From Cellulomonas shaoxiangyii (GTDB taxonomy: Bacteria; Actinomycetota; Actinomycetes; Actinomycetales; Cellulomonadaceae): a DNA stretch of 64,000 bases. The DNA is taken from NCBI RefSeq assembly GCF_004798685.1, contig NZ_CP039291.1, forward strand, positions 62,001 through 126,000, written 5' to 3'. Under the pieces are notes generated by a model. That model ran no database searches. It was not told where the DNA came from and saw nothing but the letters and a program-made list of their open reading frames with translations. A program made the position numbers and the translations under genes. Positions 23,276-34,814 of this stretch are shown piece by piece (the first letter of the stretch is position 1; each line of letters opens with the position of its first letter).

Positions 23276-25984
23276 TCAGTCGACGGGGAACAGGGAGAGG
23301 GTCAACGTGCCCTCGTACGTGCCCGGAGCCGTGTCGACCGGCACCTCGAGGACGAGGTCCGCCCCGAGCGTCGCCGAGCCGAACCGTCCCTCGGGCGTGG
23401 CGGACGCGAGCCGGCCCGGCACCGCCAGGCCCTCACCGCCGCCGAGCACGGTCGCCCGCTCCGCACCCGCCGTGAGGCCGGCGCGCGCGGTCTCCACGCG
23501 CGGGCGCCACCCGAGGTGCTGCGCGTCGAGCAGGCGCGTGCCGGACGTGAACGCGTACGCCTGCCCGCTCACCGCCCAGCCGCTCGCTCCGGCCTGCGCG
23601 ACGGACCGCGAGTCCGTCACCGTGACCGCGGGCAGCGCGCCCGTGAACCGCAGGCGGTCGCCCGCGTTCCCGGCCGCCCCGAGCGTCACGCCGTCGCCGT
23701 GGTCCGCGACGGACAGCGCGAGCACGCCCTGCTCGCCCTCGGGGACGACGGCGCGCAGCGGGATGCCGGCGCCCGTCTCCGGCCGGAACAGGCGCGGCAG
23801 GAGGTCGATCAGGTTGCGCTGCCACGTGTCGAACCCGTGCGGGCCGACCGTGACGCCGGCGAACTCGTGCTCGATCCCGTTCTCCTCCAGCAGGTCCAGC
23901 AGGTTCATCGTGTGCTGGTAGGTGAAGTCGGTGACGTCACCCGTGTAGACGCGCGCCAGGCGGGTCTCGGCGTTCACCGCGGCCGGGTCGAACTCGGGCG
24001 TGGTGAAGAAGAGCCCGCCCGAGAACGCGCCCATCCACCCGAACTCGCCCGGCCGCGTGAGCCAGGTGGTGAGGGTGTGCATGGCGCCCATGGACAGCCC
24101 GGCGATGCCCTGCCGGGCGGCGTCGGACGCGATGTTGTACTTCGCCCGCGCGGCCGGTGCCATGTTGTCCAGCAGCTCCGCCGGGAAGTCGGGCACGTTG
24201 CCGTTGCCCATGACGACCACCATCGGGACGATCGAGCCGTCGACCGAGTAGTTGTCGAGGATCTGCTTCGCGCGGCCCACCTCGACCCAGTCGCCCCAGC
24301 TCTGCCCGCCGCCGTGGTTGAGGTACAGCACGGGGTAGGGCTCGGCGCGCCCGGCGTCGTAGCCCGGCGGCGTCCACACGTAGGCGGACCGCTCCTCGCC
24401 GGCGACGGCGCTGTCGTACGTGAGCACGGACAGCTCGCCGCCCCGGCCCGCGGGCACGTCGCCGAGCATCCGGTCGGTCGTCCCCGGGACGAACAGCGGG
24501 CTCACCCCGGTCAGCGTGTTCACCTCGTCCGCGGGGTCCTTCTGGTCCACGCCGTCGACGACGTACCGGTAGTAGTAGAAGCCGTCGAGCGGGCCCATGG
24601 ACAGCCGCCACCGGTCGCCGACCTTCGTCATCGGCACGCGGAACCACGCGCCGTTGGGCGCCCAGTTGGCCCACACGGTGACGCCCTTCGCGTCGGCCCA
24701 CTGCGTGCCGGTCTCGAACGTGACGATGCCGTTCGCGCCGATGTGCGGGGTCGTGATCGAGCCGGCCGCCGGCGCGGTGTACGGCGCGTCGAGGGGCAGG
24801 TGCCCGGCCCGCGGGCCGGCGTCGGTGCCGTCGCGGAACACGCGCGAGGCGAAGTCGCGCAGACCCTCGCGCCACGTGTCCCAGGTGCCGCCCGAGTCCG
24901 GGTCGACGCCGTCGAACTGGTGCTCGACGCCCGCCTGCTCCAGCGTGCGCAGCAGCGCCTCGTTCTGGTTGTACGCCGGGTCCAGGACGTTGCCGACGTA
25001 GACGCGCAGCAGGTCCGTGCTCTCGTTGATGGCGCGGGCGACCGAGCCGCTGATCGACCCGCGCAGCCGGCCCGAGAACGAGCCGACCGAGCCGAATACG
25101 CCGGGGTCGGTGCGCAGCACGTTCAGCGCCTGGTATCCGCCGTCCCCGATGCCGGCGACGGCCTGGCCGCCCGCCTCGTCGGACACGCGGTAGGCGTCCT
25201 GCGCGGCCGCGACGACGCCGTCGAGCAGCTCGGCGCGCGGGTCCGCTCCGCCCACCTCGGCCATGACGACGACCATGGGCGCGAGCCGGCCCTCGGCGGC
25301 GAGGTTGTCGAGCACCTGCGGCACGCGCCCGAGCTCGGCCCACTCGCGCGCCGACTGGGTGCCGTCGGCCAGCAGGTAGAGCACCGGGTACGGCTCGGCG
25401 CGGTCGGCGTCGTAGCCGGGCGGGGTCCAGACCAGCGTGCTCCGCTCGTCGTCGGTCACCGGGCTGGCGTAGGTCAGCTCGCGGACGTCGCCGCCGGCCG
25501 GCACGTCGGACATCCACTGCACCGACGGCCCGGGCACGAACAGCGTGTTCCACTCGGGGTGCGAGGTGACCGCCACGGGGCTGGTCGGCTCGCGGAACGA
25601 CGTCGTGGTCCGGTCGGGCCACGTGGCCGTGTACCGGTAGTAGTACAGGCCGGGCTCCAGCGGGCCGACCGTCGTCTGGTAGTTCGAGCCGTTCGGGTCC
25701 ATGGCCAGGTCCGACCACGTGCCGCTCGGGCCGATGTTGCCCTGCAGCTCGAGCACCTGCGGGCGCGAGCCCAGGATCCGCTCGACGTCCGCCTGCGGCG
25801 CCGTGAAGCGGTGGTACCCCTCCGGGATCGTCGAGACCCACGGGTCGGGGCCCGGCTGCTCGGCGGCGGCCGCCGCGGGCGGCACCACGACGGCCACGCC
25901 CAGCACGAGCGTGAACCCTGTCGTCACCGCCGCGTGACGCTGTCCGGCACGTGCGGGGCGTGTGTCCTGGTGAGTCATCCCCAT
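23276..25984 (-). CDS. secreted tandem esterase with C-terminal WxL-like domain
   Basis: 902 residues from ATG 25984, which has AGGAGG 5 bases upstream. After a signal peptide (about 1-41) there are two copies of an E-set/immunoglobulin-like domain plus an esterase-D-type alpha/beta domain. Lobe 1 (about 150-400) has GIGDGG at 278-283, so the usual nucleophile position is Asp281, and its His region reads DSGGTWDTW. Lobe 2 has GLSMGA with Ser631 and GPHGFDTW, an intact Ser/His arrangement. The last 130 residues (SGWAVSGQAYAF, LGWRPRV, GSATLGADLVLEVPVDTAPGTYEGTLTL) resemble a WxL cell-wall-binding domain. It likely acts at the cell surface, deacylating a polysaccharide, ferulate or siderophore ester; the substrate is unknown. 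It is cotranscribed with the DUF916 partner. Confidence 0.78.
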   Translation of the reverse strand: MGMTHQDTRPARAGQRHAAVTTGFTLVLGVAVVVPPAAAAAEQPGPDPWVSTIPEGYHRFTAPQADVERILGSRPQVLELQGNIGPSGTWSDLAMDPNGSNYQTTVGPLEPGLYYYRYTATWPDRTTTSFREPTSPVAVTSHPEWNTLFVPGPSVQWMSDVPAGGDVRELTYASPVTDDERSTLVWTPPGYDADRAEPYPVLYLLADGTQSAREWAELGRVPQVLDNLAAEGRLAPMVVVMAEVGGADPRAELLDGVVAAAQDAYRVSDEAGGQAVAGIGDGGYQALNVLRTDPGVFGSVGSFSGRLRGSISGSVARAINESTDLLRVYVGNVLDPAYNQNEALLRTLEQAGVEHQFDGVDPDSGGTWDTWREGLRDFASRVFRDGTDAGPRAGHLPLDAPYTAPAAGSITTPHIGANGIVTFETGTQWADAKGVTVWANWAPNGAWFRVPMTKVGDRWRLSMGPLDGFYYYRYVVDGVDQKDPADEVNTLTGVSPLFVPGTTDRMLGDVPAGRGGELSVLTYDSAVAGEERSAYVWTPPGYDAGRAEPYPVLYLNHGGGQSWGDWVEVGRAKQILDNYSVDGSIVPMVVVMGNGNVPDFPAELLDNMAPAARAKYNIASDAARQGIAGLSMGAMHTLTTWLTRPGEFGWMGAFSGGLFFTTPEFDPAAVNAETRLARVYTGDVTDFTYQHTMNLLDLLEENGIEHEFAGVTVGPHGFDTWQRNLIDLLPRLFRPETGAGIPLRAVVPEGEQGVLALSVADHGDGVTLGAAGNAGDRLRFTGALPAVTVTDSRSVAQAGASGWAVSGQAYAFTSGTRLLDAQHLGWRPRVETARAGLTAGAERATVLGGGEGLAVPGRLASATPEGRFGSATLGADLVLEVPVDTAPGTYEGTLTLSLFPVD

Positions 25985-26119
25985 CGATTCCTCCTCGGTC
26001 GCCGACCGGTGCGGTGACGCACGGCGCGGACCGGCCCTCGCCGTCGAGGCCCCTGACCGCGCCGTCCCCTCCCCCCGGAAGGACGTGGGCGCCGACGGCG
26101 ACCACGACTGCACCCGTGC

Positions 26120-26135
26120 TCTACACCGGTGTAGA
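26120..26135. promoter_or_regulatory. 16-bp perfect palindrome upstream of the esterase operon
   Basis: TCTACACCGGTGTAGA lies 136 bp upstream of the esterase start in the 278-bp gap. The outer TCTAC...GTAGA matches the ends of the operator-like repeat at 1287-1323, so a TetR-type regulator is a reasonable guess. Confidence 0.55.
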
Positions 26136-26262
26136 AGCGGGCTGACCGAATCGTCTCGGCCCGCGCGGCCCGCGTCAAGGGACTGCCCGGACGCGGCCAC
26201 GACGGGAGCCGGTGACCCCCGCGGCCGAGGGCGTCCCGGCGGCTCGGGCCCGTCGGGCTGCT

Positions 26263-26634
26263 TCAGCCCACCTCGTCGATGAGGGACAGGCAGAACGGGT
26301 GCCCCGCCGGATCGGCGAGGACCAGGCAGTGCGCGGGGTTCGGCTGGTGGTCGAAACGGCGCGCCCCGGCGCGCACGGCGCGCGCGCCGGCCTCGTCGAG
26401 GTCGTCCACGAAGAAGTCGATGTGGACGAGGGCCGAGTCCTCGGGCCACCGGGGCGCCTGGTAGTCGCGCACACCCATGAACTCGAGCCGACCGCCGTCG
26501 CAGCGCACGGTCGCCCACTCCTCGCCGTGGCTGAAGGTGACCTCCCCGCCCGTGAGGTCGGCGTAGAACGCCGCCAGGACGGTCGGTTCCGGGCACGCCA
26601 ACGTCGTCGAGCTGTAGCGGATCCGCTCGGACAT
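26263..26634 (-). CDS. VOC family (glyoxalase-like) protein
   Basis: 123 residues with two beta-alpha-beta-beta-beta modules: RYSSTTLACPEPTVLAAFYADLTGGEVT, then LVHIDFFVDDLDEAGARAVRAGARRF and LADPAGHPFCLSLID. These are typical of the vicinal-oxygen-chelate superfamily (glyoxalase/bleomycin resistance). His in VHIDF and a Glu in GRLEFMG are possible metal ligands. Substrate unknown. The gene is alone, with its 3' end facing the esterase promoter region. Confidence 0.85.
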   Translation of the reverse strand: MSERIRYSSTTLACPEPTVLAAFYADLTGGEVTFSHGEEWATVRCDGGRLEFMGVRDYQAPRWPEDSALVHIDFFVDDLDEAGARAVRAGARRFDHQPNPAHCLVLADPAGHPFCLSLIDEVG

Positions 26635-26784
26635 GCCGCCACGCTAGCGTCCGCGAGCCCTCCGGACCGGGCTCACGTCCGCGGGCCGCTGCCGTTCGGG
26701 GCGCGCTGTGGCGCCCGCCGGGCACCACCTCGTGCCGTAGGCTGACGTGAAGCACGCCACAACTGAACACGCTGCTCGAACCGC

Positions 26785-27037
26785 GGCGGGAGAGCTCCCG
26801 CCGGTCGCCCGCGGGCGGCCGAGGCGGGACGCCGAAGGAGCAAGCCCTCCCCGGGAATCTCTCAGGCACCCGTACCGCCGTGGCCAGGCAACTCTGGAAA
26901 GCGGCGCCGGCACGTCCGGCGCCCACCGACGGTGCAAGCCGGCGCGCCCCGGAGCCTCGTGACGCGAGCGCTCATGGCGGACCGGCAAAACTCTCAGGTC
27001 GCTCCCCTCGCGGTGGGCGGATGACAGAGCGGGGAGG
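26785..27037 (+). ncRNA. tandem glycine riboswitch
   Basis: Both aptamers are recognisable. Aptamer 1 opens with GGGAGAGC (about 26787), has CGCCGAAGGAGCAAGCC and closes with GAATCTCTCAGGCA. The linker CCAGGCAACTCTGGAAAGC follows. Aptamer 2 has CACCGACGGTGCAAGCC, CAAAACTCTCAGGT and the terminal ATGACAGAGCGGGGAGG. This is the classic two-aptamer arrangement. It lies directly before gcvP and should turn on the glycine cleavage operon when glycine is high. Confidence 0.93.
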
Positions 27038-27085
27038 CCCCTGCCCGTCCCGGCGCGCGCCGGACGACCCCCCGTGGAGCCCCGA

Positions 27086-30052
<2,967 letters not shown>

Positions 30053-30090
30053 GCGACGCGACGACGGGCGCGACGACGACGGAGGGCACC

Positions 30091-31260
30091 ATGACCGAGG
30101 CCGCGACCGACCGGCGCTCGCCGCTGCACGACGAGCACGTGGCGCTCGGTGCCGCGCTCACCTCGTTCGCCGGGTGGCAGATGCCGCTGCGCTACACCTC
30201 CGACCTGGCCGAGCACACCGCGGTGCGGACCGCCGCCGGCCTGTTCGACCTCTCGCACATGGGCGAGATCGTCGTGTCCGGGCCCGACGCCGGGGCGTTC
30301 CTCGACCGCGCGCTCGTGGGCGCCCTGTCGGCGCTGAAGGTGCTCGGCGCGCGCTACACGATGGTCGTCCAGGAGGACGGCGGCGTGATCGACGACCTGG
30401 TGGTCTACCGCACGACCCCGCACGACTACCTGGTCGTCGCCAACGCCTCGAACCACGAGACGGTGCTGGCCGAGCTGCGCGAGCGGGCCGCCGGGCTCGA
30501 CGTCGAGGTCGCCGACCGGTCCGCCGCGACCGGTCTCGTCGCGGTGCAGGGGCCGCGCGCGCTCGACGTCGTGCTGGCGACCGCGGGCCTCGAGGCGGAC
30601 CCCGACGCCCCGACGGAGCTCACGCCCGCCACGTCCCGGTACTACGCGTGCCTGCCCATGCGCTTCGCCGGTGCGCCCGTGCTCCTCGCCCGGACCGGCT
30701 ACACCGGGGAGGACGGCTTCGAGTTCTTCCTTCCCGCCGGGCACGCGCCGGCGCTGTGGCGCGCGCTGCTCGCCGGGGGCGCGCCGCACGGTCTCGTGCC
30801 CGCCGGGCTCTCGGCGCGCGACTCGCTGCGGCTCGAGGCCGGGATGCCGCTGTACGGCAACGAGCTCGACCGCACGACCACCCCGCACGACGCCGGCCTC
30901 GGCCGCGTCGTGAAGCTCGACAAGGTGGACGCCGACGGGGCGCCCGTGCCGTTCGTCGGCCGTGCGGCGCTGGCGGCCCGCGCCACGTCGGCGCCCGCAC
31001 GCGTGCTCGTCGGGCTGCAGGGGCTCGGCCGCCGTGCCGCCCGCCACGGGTACGCGGTGCACGCCTCGACGGCCCCCGACGCACCCGCCGTCGGCACCGT
31101 GACGTCGGGCGCGCCGTCGCCGACGCTCGGCCACCCCGTCGCGATGGCCTACGTGACGCCCGAGGTCTCCGCCGAGGGCACCGAGCTCGCCGTCGACGTG
31201 CGCGGGCGGCGTGAACCCGTGCGCGTCGTGCCGCTGCCCTTCTACCGTCGTCCCCGGTGA
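30091..31260 (+). CDS. gcvT: aminomethyltransferase, T protein of glycine cleavage system
   Basis: 389 residues from ATG 30091 with GGAGGG before it. A GTG at 30049 overlapping the gcvP stop is an alternative. [69 protein letters not shown] and [15 protein letters not shown] are the conserved T-protein blocks that bind tetrahydrofolate and the aminomethyl-lipoate arm, releasing ammonia and forming 5,10-methylene-THF. It is second in the riboswitch-controlled operon. Confidence 0.95.
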   Translation: MTEAATDRRSPLHDEHVALGAALTSFAGWQMPLRYTSDLAEHTAVRTAAGLFDLSHMGEIVVSGPDAGAFLDRALVGALSALKVLGARYTMVVQEDGGVIDDLVVYRTTPHDYLVVANASNHETVLAELRERAAGLDVEVADRSAATGLVAVQGPRALDVVLATAGLEADPDAPTELTPATSRYYACLPMRFAGAPVLLARTGYTGEDGFEFFLPAGHAPALWRALLAGGAPHGLVPAGLSARDSLRLEAGMPLYGNELDRTTTPHDAGLGRVVKLDKVDADGAPVPFVGRAALAARATSAPARVLVGLQGLGRRAARHGYAVHASTAPDAPAVGTVTSGAPSPTLGHPVAMAYVTPEVSAEGTELAVDVRGRREPVRVVPLPFYRRPR

Positions 31261-31333
31261 CGTCGTCCGCACCGACGACGCGCGACGCACCACCCGCACG
31301 CCCCCGCACCCGACCGCCCCGACAGGAGCACCC

Positions 31334-31705
31334 ATGGCCGCCGAGCTGCCCGACACCCTGCAGTACACCGCCGAGCACGAGTGGCTCGACGGCGCGTCCC
31401 CCGCGACCGTGGGCATCACCGCGGTGGCCGCCGACGCGCTCGGCGACATCGTCTTCGTCGAGCTGCCGGCCGTGGGCGACGCCGTGACCGCCGGCGCGGT
31501 CATCGGGGAGATCGAGTCGACCAAGTCGGTCTCCGAGCTCTACTCGCCCGTGACGGGCACGGTCGTCGAGGTCAACCAGGGCGTCGTGGACGACCCGGCC
31601 GTGGTGAACGCCGACCCCTACGGCGCCGGCTGGCTGCTGCGCGTGGACGTCACGGAGACGGGCCCCCTCCTGTCCGCGGCGGAGTACGGCGCGCTCAACC
31701 CCTGA
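31334..31705 (+). CDS. gcvH: glycine cleavage system H protein
   Basis: 123 residues from ATG 31334, with AGGAG upstream. [33 protein letters not shown] and [18 protein letters not shown] are the lipoyl-domain hallmarks, and Lys64 in STKSVS is the lipoylation site. The H protein shuttles the aminomethyl intermediate between P, T and L proteins. It is the last gene of gcvPTH; gcvL (dihydrolipoamide dehydrogenase) is not in the window. Confidence 0.96.
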   Translation: MAAELPDTLQYTAEHEWLDGASPATVGITAVAADALGDIVFVELPAVGDAVTAGAVIGEIESTKSVSELYSPVTGTVVEVNQGVVDDPAVVNADPYGAGWLLRVDVTETGPLLSAAEYGALNP

Positions 31706-32044
31706 CGGCGGCCCCGTCGCGGCCCGCGTGGGTGCGAGCCCCCAGGCGAAACGGGCACCGTTGCGCCGGACGGGTGACGGGGTGAGCCCCTCCGTCTTCC
31801 GGGTGCTTGCCCCGTACGGGTGAGCGGGCGCACAGTGCTCGCGTCGGACCATGACGCCATGTATCACGCGGTGCGCTGGGACGTCTTGGTTGGTGCAGCG
31901 ATCGGCACCGCGGGGGGGACCTTCGGTGGTCGGGAGAACAGGGTGGCAGAAGTCCCGTCATAGGGACGTGTCACGTCGCTCTCATCCGGTACGCAGCCCT
32001 CGGGGGTCGGACGGTCCGGCCCCCGCCGCCCACCGGAGGACATC
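31706..32044. other. 338-bp intergenic region after gcvH
   Basis: No convincing gene is present. A near-palindrome CGAAACGG-GCA-CCGTTGCG lies at 31747-31765. A weak GACGG/CCGTC hairpin at 31776-31796 may end the gcv transcript. Further on, GTCCC/GGGAC (31952-31967) and the palindrome ACGTGTCACGT (31966-31976) lie in a lower-G+C stretch that probably contains the promoter of the LuxR gene. Confidence 0.5.
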
Positions 32045-32281
32045 ATGAGCATGCTGGAGACCCGCGCCAACGCGGCGACCTTCACCGGCCACACGCTCAC
32101 CCGACGCGAACGCGTCGTGCTCGCGGAGCTCGCGGAGGACGTGACGCTCGAGGAGATCGCGACGCGGCTCTTCGTCACCCGCAACACCGTCAAGTCGCAG
32201 GTCCGCAGCGTCTACCGCAAGATCGGCGCCTCGACGCGCGCCGAGGCCGTCGCCTGGGCGGTCGCGCACGGCATCCGCTGA
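32045..32281 (+). CDS. stand-alone LuxR-type (GerE) DNA-binding protein
   Basis: 78 residues, essentially only the LuxR C-terminal HTH: LTRRERVVLAELAEDVTLEEIATRLFVTRNTVKSQVRSVYRKIG. There is no receiver or sensor domain, so activity may depend on its level or on partners. GGAGG precedes the ATG at a good distance. It is in its own transcription unit between gcvH and the Nudix gene; targets are unknown. Confidence 0.85.
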   Translation: MSMLETRANAATFTGHTLTRRERVVLAELAEDVTLEEIATRLFVTRNTVKSQVRSVYRKIGASTRAEAVAWAVAHGIR

Positions 32282-32430
32282 CCGCACCGCCCGCACGGTG
32301 CGGCCGGTGGCGCGCCCGACGTCCGCAGGGGGAGAGCGGAGGTCGGTGGGCGCCGGTGCCGGCGGCGCACCGCCGCGCGCGGCCGGGGGTGCGTGACCGT
32401 GCCGTGACCCCCGGCTGGCACACTGCCCGT

Positions 32431-32901
32431 ATGACGCCACCCGTCCTCGTCGTGGCAGCCGCCCTCGTCGACGACCTCGACGACCCGCGCCTGCTGCTCG
32501 CGGCGCGCCGCGCCACACCCGCCAGCCTCGCGGGGCGGTGGGAGTTCCCCGGGGGCAAGGTCGACCCCGGTGAGTCGCCCGAGGAGGCCCTGCACCGCGA
32601 GCTCCGCGAGGAGCTGGGCGTGCGCGTCGGCCTCGGCGTCGAGCTGCTCGGCCCCGACGACGGTGCCTGGCGGCTGTCCGACCGGTACGTCATGCGGCTG
32701 TGGTTCGCGGAGGTGCTCGTCGGTGAGCCCGAGCCGATCGTCGAGCACGACGAGCTGCGCTGGCTCCCGCAGAACCAGTGGTTCGACGTCCCGTGGCTGG
32801 ATGCGGACGTCCGGATCGTCGAGGCGCTGAGCGCGTTCGTCGCGACGTTCCCCCGCTCGCGGGCCGACGGTCGCCCGGGCTCGGTCGGCCGCAGCGCCTG
32901 A
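32431..32901 (+). CDS. Nudix hydrolase (MutT-like (d)NTP pyrophosphatase)
   Basis: 156 residues. The Nudix box GGKVDPGESPEEALHRELREELGV fits GX5EX7REUXEEXGU with Arg, Glu and both metal-binding Glu residues present. WEFPGGK and the C-terminal ELRWLPQNQWFDVPWLDADVRIVEAL are typical of 8-oxo-dGTP-type MutT proteins that sanitise the nucleotide pool; other nucleotide substrates remain possible. No strong ribosome site precedes ATG 32431, so leaderless translation is possible. Confidence 0.85.
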   Translation: MTPPVLVVAAALVDDLDDPRLLLAARRATPASLAGRWEFPGGKVDPGESPEEALHRELREELGVRVGLGVELLGPDDGAWRLSDRYVMRLWFAEVLVGEPEPIVEHDELRWLPQNQWFDVPWLDADVRIVEALSAFVATFPRSRADGRPGSVGRSA

Positions 32902-32945
32902 CCGACCGCCGCCGTTCTCGGTGCGCGAAACCTGCCTCCCAGGGC

Positions 32946-32971
32946 TAGCACTCTCCACGTGAGAGTGCTAA
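32946..32971. promoter_or_regulatory. CIRCE element (HrcA operator)
   Basis: TAGCACTC (32946-32953), nine bases, then GAGTGCTAA (32963-32971) matches CIRCE (TTAGCACTC-N9-GAGTGCTAA) except for the first T. It lies about 90 bp before the Hsp20 start, so HrcA should repress this small heat-shock gene. Confidence 0.92.
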
Positions 32972-33061
32972 GTATTTCGATGTAGCCACCGGTGCGGAGG
33001 GGGCACCGGGACGCACGGGGGCCCGGGAGGTCCGAGGTCCCACATCGAGGAGGTGAGGGGC

Positions 33062-33508
33062 GTGGCTACTCGTTTCGACCCGTTCCAGGAGATGGACCGC
33101 GTGCTGGCGCAGGTGTTCGCCGCCGACCGCGCGTCGGCGACGATGCCGATGGACCTGTACCGCGACGGCGACCACTACGTGCTCCACGTCGACCTGCCGG
33201 GCGCCGACCCGGGCACGATCGACGTCAACGTCGAGGACCGCACGCTGACCGTGCGCGCGCAGCGCTCGGCTCGCACCGAGCACGACGTGCAGTGGCTCGC
33301 GAAGGAGCGTCCGTCCGGCACGTACGCCCGGCAGCTGACCGTCGGCCGTGGCCTCGCGCTCGACCGCATCAGCGCCACCTACGCCGACGGCGTCCTCACG
33401 CTGACGATCCCCGTCGCCGAGGAGGCCAAGCCGCGCCGCATCGAGGTGCAGCACGGGACCCGGCCCACGTCCATCGAGGCGGGGCACCCGGCGGACGCGA
33501 CCGTCTGA
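33062..33508 (+). CDS. Hsp20/alpha-crystallin small heat-shock protein
   Basis: 148 residues from GTG 33062, chosen over GTG 33053 because GAGGAGG ends 8 bases before it. The start RFDPFQEMDRVL and the alpha-crystallin domain PMDLYRDGDHYVLHVDLPGADPGTIDVNVEDRTLTVRA...YADGVLTLTIP are diagnostic. It forms oligomeric, ATP-independent chaperones that hold unfolding proteins. Regulation by HrcA is indicated by the upstream CIRCE element, and a strong hairpin follows the stop. Confidence 0.92.
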   Translation: MATRFDPFQEMDRVLAQVFAADRASATMPMDLYRDGDHYVLHVDLPGADPGTIDVNVEDRTLTVRAQRSARTEHDVQWLAKERPSGTYARQLTVGRGLALDRISATYADGVLTLTIPVAEEAKPRRIEVQHGTRPTSIEAGHPADATV

Positions 33509-33527
33509 CGTCGTCCGCGCGCACTCC

Positions 33528-33562
33528 CGGCGGCCCCGCTCTCCCGCAGAGCGGGGCCGCCG
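33528..33562. terminator. strong bidirectional hairpin
   Basis: Fifteen bases (33528-33542, CGGCGGCCCCGCTCT) pair perfectly with 33548-33562 around a 5-base loop. It lies between the convergent Hsp20 and MalY-type genes. Confidence 0.85.
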
Positions 33563-33577
33563 TCGCGTGCGCCGGGG

Positions 33578-34705
33578 TCAGGCGAGCGTCGTGACGAGGC
33601 GACCGAGCAGCTGGTCCAGGGTCGCGGGGGAGCAGGCGAGGTTGAGCCGCACGTGGCCCTCGCCGCCCGTGCCGAAGTCCGTGCCGCGGAACGCCGCCAG
33701 GCGGCCCTCGTCGAGGAGCAGGCGCGACGGGTCGGCGCCGCTCGCGCGGACCGCGGGGGTGTCGCGCAGGTCCAGCCACGCGAAGTAGGTGGCCTCCGGG
33801 GCGCGCCACCGGGCCGACGGCAGCCGCTCGGCGAGCGTCGTCGCGACGGTCGCCACGTTGCCGCGCAGCACGGCGAGCACCTCGTCGAGCCACGGCCCGC
33901 CCGTGCGGAACGCCGCCTGGTGCGCGACCGAGCCGAGGTGGCTGACGCCGTGGCCCACGATCTCCGGGATGCGCGCGAGGTCGGCCGCCGCCGGCCCCGG
34001 CACCGCGACGGCGGCCTTGAGGCCCGCGAGGTGGAACCCCTTGGACGCCGAGTGCAGCGCCACCGCGTCGGGGATCACGGTCGTCGTCGGGACGAACGGC
34101 GCGTCGCCGACGACGAGCGGCGCGTGGATCTCGTCCGCGACGACGCGCACGCCGTGCCGGGCCGCGAGCTCGCCGACGGCGGCCAGCTCCGCGCGCGAGT
34201 GCAGCGTGCCCGTCGGGTTGTGCGGGTGGCACAGCAGGTAGACGGTGGCGTCCGCGAAGGCGCGGTCGAGGGCGTCGAGGTCGAGCCGCCCGTCGGCGCC
34301 CAGCGGCGCGTCGACGACGCGGCGACCGGCGTGCTGCAGGAACGGCCGGAACGGCGGGTAGACCGGCGGGTTGATGACGACGCCGTCGCCCTGCGCGGTG
34401 AGCACGCGCACGACCTCGACGATCCCCTGCATCACGTCCGGCACCTGCCGGGCCGCCGCGACCGGGACGTCCCAGCCGTACCGCTCGGCCGCGAAGCCGG
34501 CGAACGCCTCCGCGTAGCCGTTCCCCACCTCGTAGCCGGTGTCGCCGGCGGCCATCGCGTCCGCGACCGCGCGCACGACCGCCTCCGGCAGCCGCACGTC
34601 CATCTCGGCCACGAACGCCGGCAGCACGTCGGCCGGGTACGTCGCCCACTTGGCCGACCCGCGCGTGCGGAGCTCCTCGAGCGGGACGTCGAAGGGGGTT
34701 CCCAT
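33578..34705 (-). CDS. MalY/PatB-type PLP lyase (C-S beta-lyase-like aminotransferase)
   Basis: 375 residues. KWATYPADVLPAFVAEMD, VVINPPVYPPF, CHPHNPTGTLHSRAEL, VVADEIHAPLV and LHSASKGFHLAGLK (Schiff-base Lys222) are characteristic of the MalY/PatB branch of fold-I enzymes, whose members cleave cystathionine and other C-S bonds. A pure aminotransferase role cannot be ruled out. It lies tail-to-tail with the heat-shock gene, and its start faces the DHFR-like gene. Confidence 0.86.
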   Translation of the reverse strand: MGTPFDVPLEELRTRGSAKWATYPADVLPAFVAEMDVRLPEAVVRAVADAMAAGDTGYEVGNGYAEAFAGFAAERYGWDVPVAAARQVPDVMQGIVEVVRVLTAQGDGVVINPPVYPPFRPFLQHAGRRVVDAPLGADGRLDLDALDRAFADATVYLLCHPHNPTGTLHSRAELAAVGELAARHGVRVVADEIHAPLVVGDAPFVPTTTVIPDAVALHSASKGFHLAGLKAAVAVPGPAAADLARIPEIVGHGVSHLGSVAHQAAFRTGGPWLDEVLAVLRGNVATVATTLAERLPSARWRAPEATYFAWLDLRDTPAVRASGADPSRLLLDEGRLAAFRGTDFGTGGEGHVRLNLACSPATLDQLLGRLVTTLA

Positions 34706-34814
34706 GCGCCGACGCTAGCCCCGCGTGGCGGGTCGCGGGGCCGGTCCCGACGAGTTCGGCGGCCCGCGCCGGTCGGTAGTGGCACGACCGACCGAGGACG
34801 GCAGGAGGCGCACG

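Noticed and set aside
21896-26017. 1,373-codon open frame on the + strand across the DUF916 and esterase genes
   Set aside because: It is a shadow of two strongly supported minus-strand genes with recognisable domains. Its translation is Arg/Gly/Val-rich without any motif.
31851-32048. 65-codon + strand frame as a small gene upstream of the LuxR protein
   Set aside because: No ribosome site, no protein-like motif, and it lies in the probable promoter region.
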